Positions 60,727 to 64,000 of a DNA stretch of 64,000 bases are shown here, piece after piece. Under the pieces are notes generated by a model. It worked only from the letters and a program-made list of their open reading frames with translations, was not told the origin of the DNA and made no database searches. The stretch lies in the NCBI GenBank assembly GCA_016713225.1, contig JADJPO010000002.1:62001-126000 (forward strand). The letters run 5' to 3'. Source of the DNA: Kineosporiaceae bacterium (GTDB taxonomy: Bacteria > Actinomycetota > Actinomycetes > Actinomycetales > Kineosporiaceae). Position 1 is the first letter of the stretch; each line of letters begins with the position of its first letter. A program made the position numbers and the translations under genes.

Positions 60727-61989
60727 GTGATCGCCCCGACCCCCGTCCCCCTGGACCAGATCGACCTGAACAACCTGGACTCGTTCCGGGACAATCTGGG
60801 TTGGGGGCAGTTCGATACCTTGCGCCGCGAGGACCCGCTGCACTGGAGTGACGAGCCCGCGCCCAACAAGGGGTTCTGGTCGGTCACCCGGTACGAGGAC
60901 ATCGCCGCCGTCGACGGCGACCCGGACACGTTCACGTCGTCCAAGTTCGTCAACATCGAAGAGGTGGACGACGATCTGATGGACGCCCGTCGCTCGATCC
61001 TCGAGACGGACGGCGTGCGTCACGCGGCGCTGCGCAAGCTGGTGCAGCGCGAGTTCTCACCGCGCAACCTGCGTCAGTACGAGGACTTCCTGCGCCAGCT
61101 CACCCGGGTCACCGTCGACGAGGCGCTGAGCACGCCCGAGTTCGACTTTGTGAAGAAGATCAGCGCCGACTTCCCGATCCAGGTGCTGGCGCGGCTGCTC
61201 GACGTCCCCAAGGAGCACACCGGCCAGCTCATCGCCTGGGGCAACGAGTTCGTCGGCAACACCGACCCCGACTACACCAAGTTCCGCGCCGACCTGCCCG
61301 AGAGCGACAAGTACAAGCACCTGCCGTTCCGCTCACCGACGGTGCAGGAGGTTTGGGACTACGGCAACAACCTCAAGGCCGAGCGCACCGGGGGCGACGG
61401 CACCGATCTGATCTCGATCCTGGCCAACCGCATGCCCGAGGACGGCATTCCGTTGAGCCAGAAGGACTTCGAGAACTACTTCACGCTGCTGGTGATCGCC
61501 GGCAACGAGACCACCCGGCACTCGATCAGTCACGCCATGCTCGCGCTGATCAACCACCCCGAGCAGTTGCGGTACCTGCAGGAGGACCCCTCGCGGATCG
61601 GAGGGGCGCTCGAGGAGCTGCTGCGCTGGGCCTCGCCGGTCTATCACTTCCGCCGGACGGCGACCCGCGACATCGAGCTGCACGGCAAGACCATCAAGGA
61701 GGGCGACAAGGTCGTCATGTGGTTCGCCTCGGGCAACCGCGACGAGGACGTCTTCCCCGAGCCGTACACCCTCGACCTGACCCGCACGAACGTCGACCAC
61801 ATGACGTTCGGCAAGTCCAGCCCCCACCTGTGCCTGGGCAACAACCTGGCCCGGCTGGAGATCCGGCTGATGTTCGAGGAGCTGCTGCCGCGCATCGGCT
61901 CGATCGAACTGGCCGGCGAGGTGACCCGGGTGCGGTCGAACTTCGTCAACGGGATCAAGAAGTTCCCGGTGCGCGTCACGCCTGCCTGA
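60727..61989 (+). CDS. Cytochrome P450
   Basis: A 420-residue soluble bacterial P450. The I-helix oxygen-binding motif is A-G-N-E-T-T (about 258-263), the K-helix is E-E-L-L-R, and the heme Cys369 is in F-G-K-S-S-P-H-L-C-L-G. The heme loop is one residue longer than the common F-G-x-G-x-H form, like the CYP125/CYP142 group, and has Ser where Gly is usual. It is 31 bases after the GS-like gene with AAGGAG before the GTG, so one operon. It may hydroxylate or dealkylate the glutamylated substrate, with electrons possibly from the reductase at 45.9 kb. Confidence 0.92.
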   Translation: MIAPTPVPLDQIDLNNLDSFRDNLGWGQFDTLRREDPLHWSDEPAPNKGFWSVTRYEDIAAVDGDPDTFTSSKFVNIEEVDDDLMDARRSILETDGVRHAALRKLVQREFSPRNLRQYEDFLRQLTRVTVDEALSTPEFDFVKKISADFPIQVLARLLDVPKEHTGQLIAWGNEFVGNTDPDYTKFRADLPESDKYKHLPFRSPTVQEVWDYGNNLKAERTGGDGTDLISILANRMPEDGIPLSQKDFENYFTLLVIAGNETTRHSISHAMLALINHPEQLRYLQEDPSRIGGALEELLRWASPVYHFRRTATRDIELHGKTIKEGDKVVMWFASGNRDEDVFPEPYTLDLTRTNVDHMTFGKSSPHLCLGNNLARLEIRLMFEELLPRIGSIELAGEVTRVRSNFVNGIKKFPVRVTPA

Positions 61990-62013
61990 GGCTCGACACC
62001 CGGTTCACGACGC

Positions 62014-62052
62014 CGATCGGGCTGCTCACCATCACGGTGAGCAGCCCGATCG
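62014..62052. terminator. Strong bidirectional terminator
   Basis: CGATCGGGCTGCTCACC and its exact complement form a 17-bp stem around ATCAC, followed by CCGTTTCGG, 24 bases after the P450 stop and 51 bases from the convergent LCP stop. Confidence 0.85.
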
Positions 62053-62103
62053 CCGTTTCGGTGCGGCCGCTGCAGTTCCGCCGGCGCTGTCCAGGGGGCA
62101 GCG

Positions 62104-63783
62104 TCAGCACACGGCGTTGATGTCCTGGGCCTGCTTGGTGTCCGCCGGTCCGGACTTGCTCGGGGACGGGGTGGGCTTGCCGTTGCCGGGGGTCGCTGCC
62201 GGTGACGGCTCGACGGACGGGGTGGGCTCGGCGGTCGGGTTGATGGCCTCTTGCACCAGGCGGTGGACCGCGGCGATGTCCGGGTCGGCGGTGTTGATCA
62301 CCGAGGAGGTGAACGGCAGCGAGCGCACCGTGGCCTTCTGCACCTTCTGGGTCAGGCTCACCCAGGCGCTCAGATCGGCCAGCGGGATGCCGGTGGTGAT
62401 GTTGGACTTGGCCGCAGCCGCGATCTGCGGGAAGGCCAGGGCCAGTTTGGCCGGATCGGCCTCCTTGATGACGGCACCGATGACGCAGCGCTGGCGGCGC
62501 ATCCGGTCGAAGTCATCGGTCGACCAGCGCGAACGCGCGTACCAGAGGGCGTGGTAGCCGTCGAGGTGCTGGTTCGGGCCGGCCTCGATCCAGCCGCCGG
62601 TGGCGGTGTGGTTCTCGGAGCTGCCACCGATCGGCAGGCGCTGCCGGACGTTGACCGTGATGCCGCCGATGGCGTCGACGAACTGCATGAACCCACGCAG
62701 GTTGAGCATGGAGTACTGGTGCACCGGCAGGCCGGTGACCTGTTCCACCGCATCGGACGTCGCGCGCAGGCCGGCGTCGTAGGCCGAGGGCTGATCGGCG
62801 TAGTACTGCTTCCAGTTCTCCTCGCCGAAGGTCCACATGGCGTTGAGCAGGCACTGGGGCACGCCGGCGGCGTCCTGGCACTCGAAGTAGCCCCCGACGT
62901 TGTCGGCGGCCTGCCGGCTGCCCGGGGGGAAGGGCACCTTCTGCAGGTTGCGGGGCAGTGAGAACAACACGGTGTCGCCGGTGCGGGTGTTGATACTGGC
63001 CAGGATCAGGGTGTCGGGGCGGATGCCGATCCGGTCGGCCCCGGCGTCCGAACCGATGAGCAACACGTTCACCCGGGGCAGGCTGGCCCAGGGGTCGCCG
63101 CCGTTGGCCTTGTTGGGCCGGGCGCCCCCGGCAGTCGTGGTACCCGTGCCGCTGCCGAAGATGCCCGTCACGGTGTCGCGCAGGATGAGGGCGTAGCTAC
63201 CGGCCTTGGCCGTGGGCAGCGCCACCAGGGTGACCAGCGCCGCGACCAGCAGCGAGCTCACCAGCCGCTGCCCGGTGCCCAGGTGGGCGTATCGCCGCAG
63301 CGAGGCGTGGGTGCCGAGCACCACGGCGACCCAGAGCAGCAGGATCGTGAGCAGACCGACCGCGAGCACGATCAGCCGGTTGGGGTTGCTCACCATCGAG
63401 CCGACCAGGCCCACCGGATCGCCCACCAGGGCGAAGGTGACCGCGGCGGAGAACACCAGTGAGGCGATGGCGATGGCGATGGTGCCGCTGATCCGGCGCC
63501 CGGCGGCGATCAGCCCGGCACCGGGCAGGAGGGTGCCCAGCAACGTCCAGCCGACGACCCGGGGGTAGTTCTGCCCGTAACTCGTGGCGTGTCGTCCGCG
63601 TGCCGGATCGGGGTCACGTTGCAGGCTGGTGACGGCCTCCGGGCCGTACCCTCGGGGCGCGCCCGATGAGGGCATGGAGGGCCCGGACGCGTCGGTGTAG
63701 CCATCGGGTGGTGGTGCGGACGAGGTGTGTTGAGCTTGGCCGTGGTGACCACGCTGGGCCTCTCGGGCGTCGCGACGACGCAT
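62104..63783 (-). CDS. LytR-CpsA-Psr (LCP) family protein with extra membrane segments
   Basis: A 559-residue protein with an Arg/His/Pro-rich cytosolic tail (about 1-75), four membrane segments between about 80 and 205, and an outside LCP domain: V-N-V-L-L-I-G-S-D-A-G-A-D, R-P-D-T-L-I-L-A-S, VLFSLPRNLQ with the substrate Arg, and W-Y-A-R-S-R-W-S-T-D-D-F-D-R-M-R-R. It ends with a Pro/Ser/Thr tail and a final Cys. The multi-segment membrane part is unlike the single anchor of the LCP protein at 31 kb. AGAGG six bases before ATG 63783 supports this start; ATG 63867 is possible. Likely attaches glycopolymers to peptidoglycan. Confidence 0.88.
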   Translation of the reverse strand: MRRRDAREAQRGHHGQAQHTSSAPPPDGYTDASGPSMPSSGAPRGYGPEAVTSLQRDPDPARGRHATSYGQNYPRVVGWTLLGTLLPGAGLIAAGRRISGTIAIAIASLVFSAAVTFALVGDPVGLVGSMVSNPNRLIVLAVGLLTILLLWVAVVLGTHASLRRYAHLGTGQRLVSSLLVAALVTLVALPTAKAGSYALILRDTVTGIFGSGTGTTTAGGARPNKANGGDPWASLPRVNVLLIGSDAGADRIGIRPDTLILASINTRTGDTVLFSLPRNLQKVPFPPGSRQAADNVGGYFECQDAAGVPQCLLNAMWTFGEENWKQYYADQPSAYDAGLRATSDAVEQVTGLPVHQYSMLNLRGFMQFVDAIGGITVNVRQRLPIGGSSENHTATGGWIEAGPNQHLDGYHALWYARSRWSTDDFDRMRRQRCVIGAVIKEADPAKLALAFPQIAAAAKSNITTGIPLADLSAWVSLTQKVQKATVRSLPFTSSVINTADPDIAAVHRLVQEAINPTAEPTPSVEPSPAATPGNGKPTPSPSKSGPADTKQAQDINAVC

Positions 63784-64000
63784 CGGAGCCTCTGAGTCGC
63801 GCCAGGAATGCCGACCGGAGTGCGGCGCGACCTGGGTCACAGCAGGCACCTCCGAGGAATGGTGCACGGGAGCCCATCCGATGGTCGCGCGGTCGACGGC
63901 CAGGTCATCGGATCGTGCCGTGCATGTTCGGTAGGCATCATCGTCGCATACGGTCGGTCTGTCGAGGGCATCGATGGCCGTCGAAACCCTGCCGCCGCAA
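63784..64000. other. Upstream region at the right edge
   Basis: About 217 bases before the LCP start. The part beyond 63868 has no convincing coding frame and probably contains the leftward promoter; nothing further can be named. Confidence 0.4.

Overview
The window is very GC-rich DNA with strong G/C third-position bias, GTG and TTG starts, ATGA/GTGA gene overlaps and coenzyme F420-dependent enzymes (an Fgd-type glucose-6-phosphate dehydrogenase, a second luciferase-like oxidoreductase and a PPOX-type split-barrel protein). LytR-CpsA-Psr proteins, a DasR-like GntR locus and a CUT1 sugar importer without its own ATPase add to this. Together they point to an actinomycete (Actinomycetota). A motile, Kineosporia-like lineage would fit, but I cannot fix the genus. 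No tRNA, rRNA, insertion sequence, prophage or CRISPR array is visible.

Layout. 0-13.5 kb is mixed core metabolism: a DAGK-like fragment, AIM24, a TPR-like protein, a secreted esterase, a c-di-GMP cyclase, enoyl-CoA hydratase and CaiB/AMACR, F420-dependent G6PDH, a nucleotidyltransferase, citrate synthase, a PrsW protease and a PPOX protein. 13.6-21.5 kb holds an MMPL exporter, a two-component system with a DUF4097 protein, and an unusual secreted protein with three NodB deacetylase domains. 22.6-30.5 kb is an amino-sugar locus: a GNAT protein resembling the C-terminal domain of eukaryotic O-GlcNAcase lies divergent to a seven-gene operon of GntR regulator, BadF-type kinase, SIS protein, GH84 glycosidase, binding protein and two permeases. 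The glycosidase should release GlcNAc-type sugars. The transporter should import them. The kinase and SIS protein should feed them into metabolism. 31-43 kb carries an LCP protein, a subtilase, a MscL with a zinc ribbon, a DUF445 protein, a GAF/degenerate-GGDEF protein, a MarR regulator with F420-type oxidoreductase, and an SDR.

43.3-62 kb is the most interesting part, a catabolic cluster. It contains two APC amine/amino-acid permeases, a class I glutamine amidotransferase, a ferredoxin-type reductase, a Rieske-oxygenase-like protein lacking most of its metal ligands, an aldehyde dehydrogenase (frameshifted), an HpaD-like extradiol dioxygenase, an HpaG-like FAH protein, a GNAT/peptidase-C26 fusion, an AlaA-like aminotransferase, a MarR regulator, an acetoacetate-decarboxylase-like protein, a glutamine-synthetase-like ligase and a P450. 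All three divergent promoter regions of the cluster carry the same 24-bp inverted repeat placed over the -10 box, five copies in total. This argues for one regulon. The enzyme set suggests gamma-glutamylation of an amine followed by oxidation and meta cleavage of an aromatic ring, similar in logic to aniline catabolism. The substrate is unknown.

A second theme is small dispersed repeats. A 23-bp sequence, usually tandem at a 30-bp period, lies at the 3' end of four unrelated genes. A different 23-bp sequence with the same 23+7 spacing sits in frame inside the MMPL gene.
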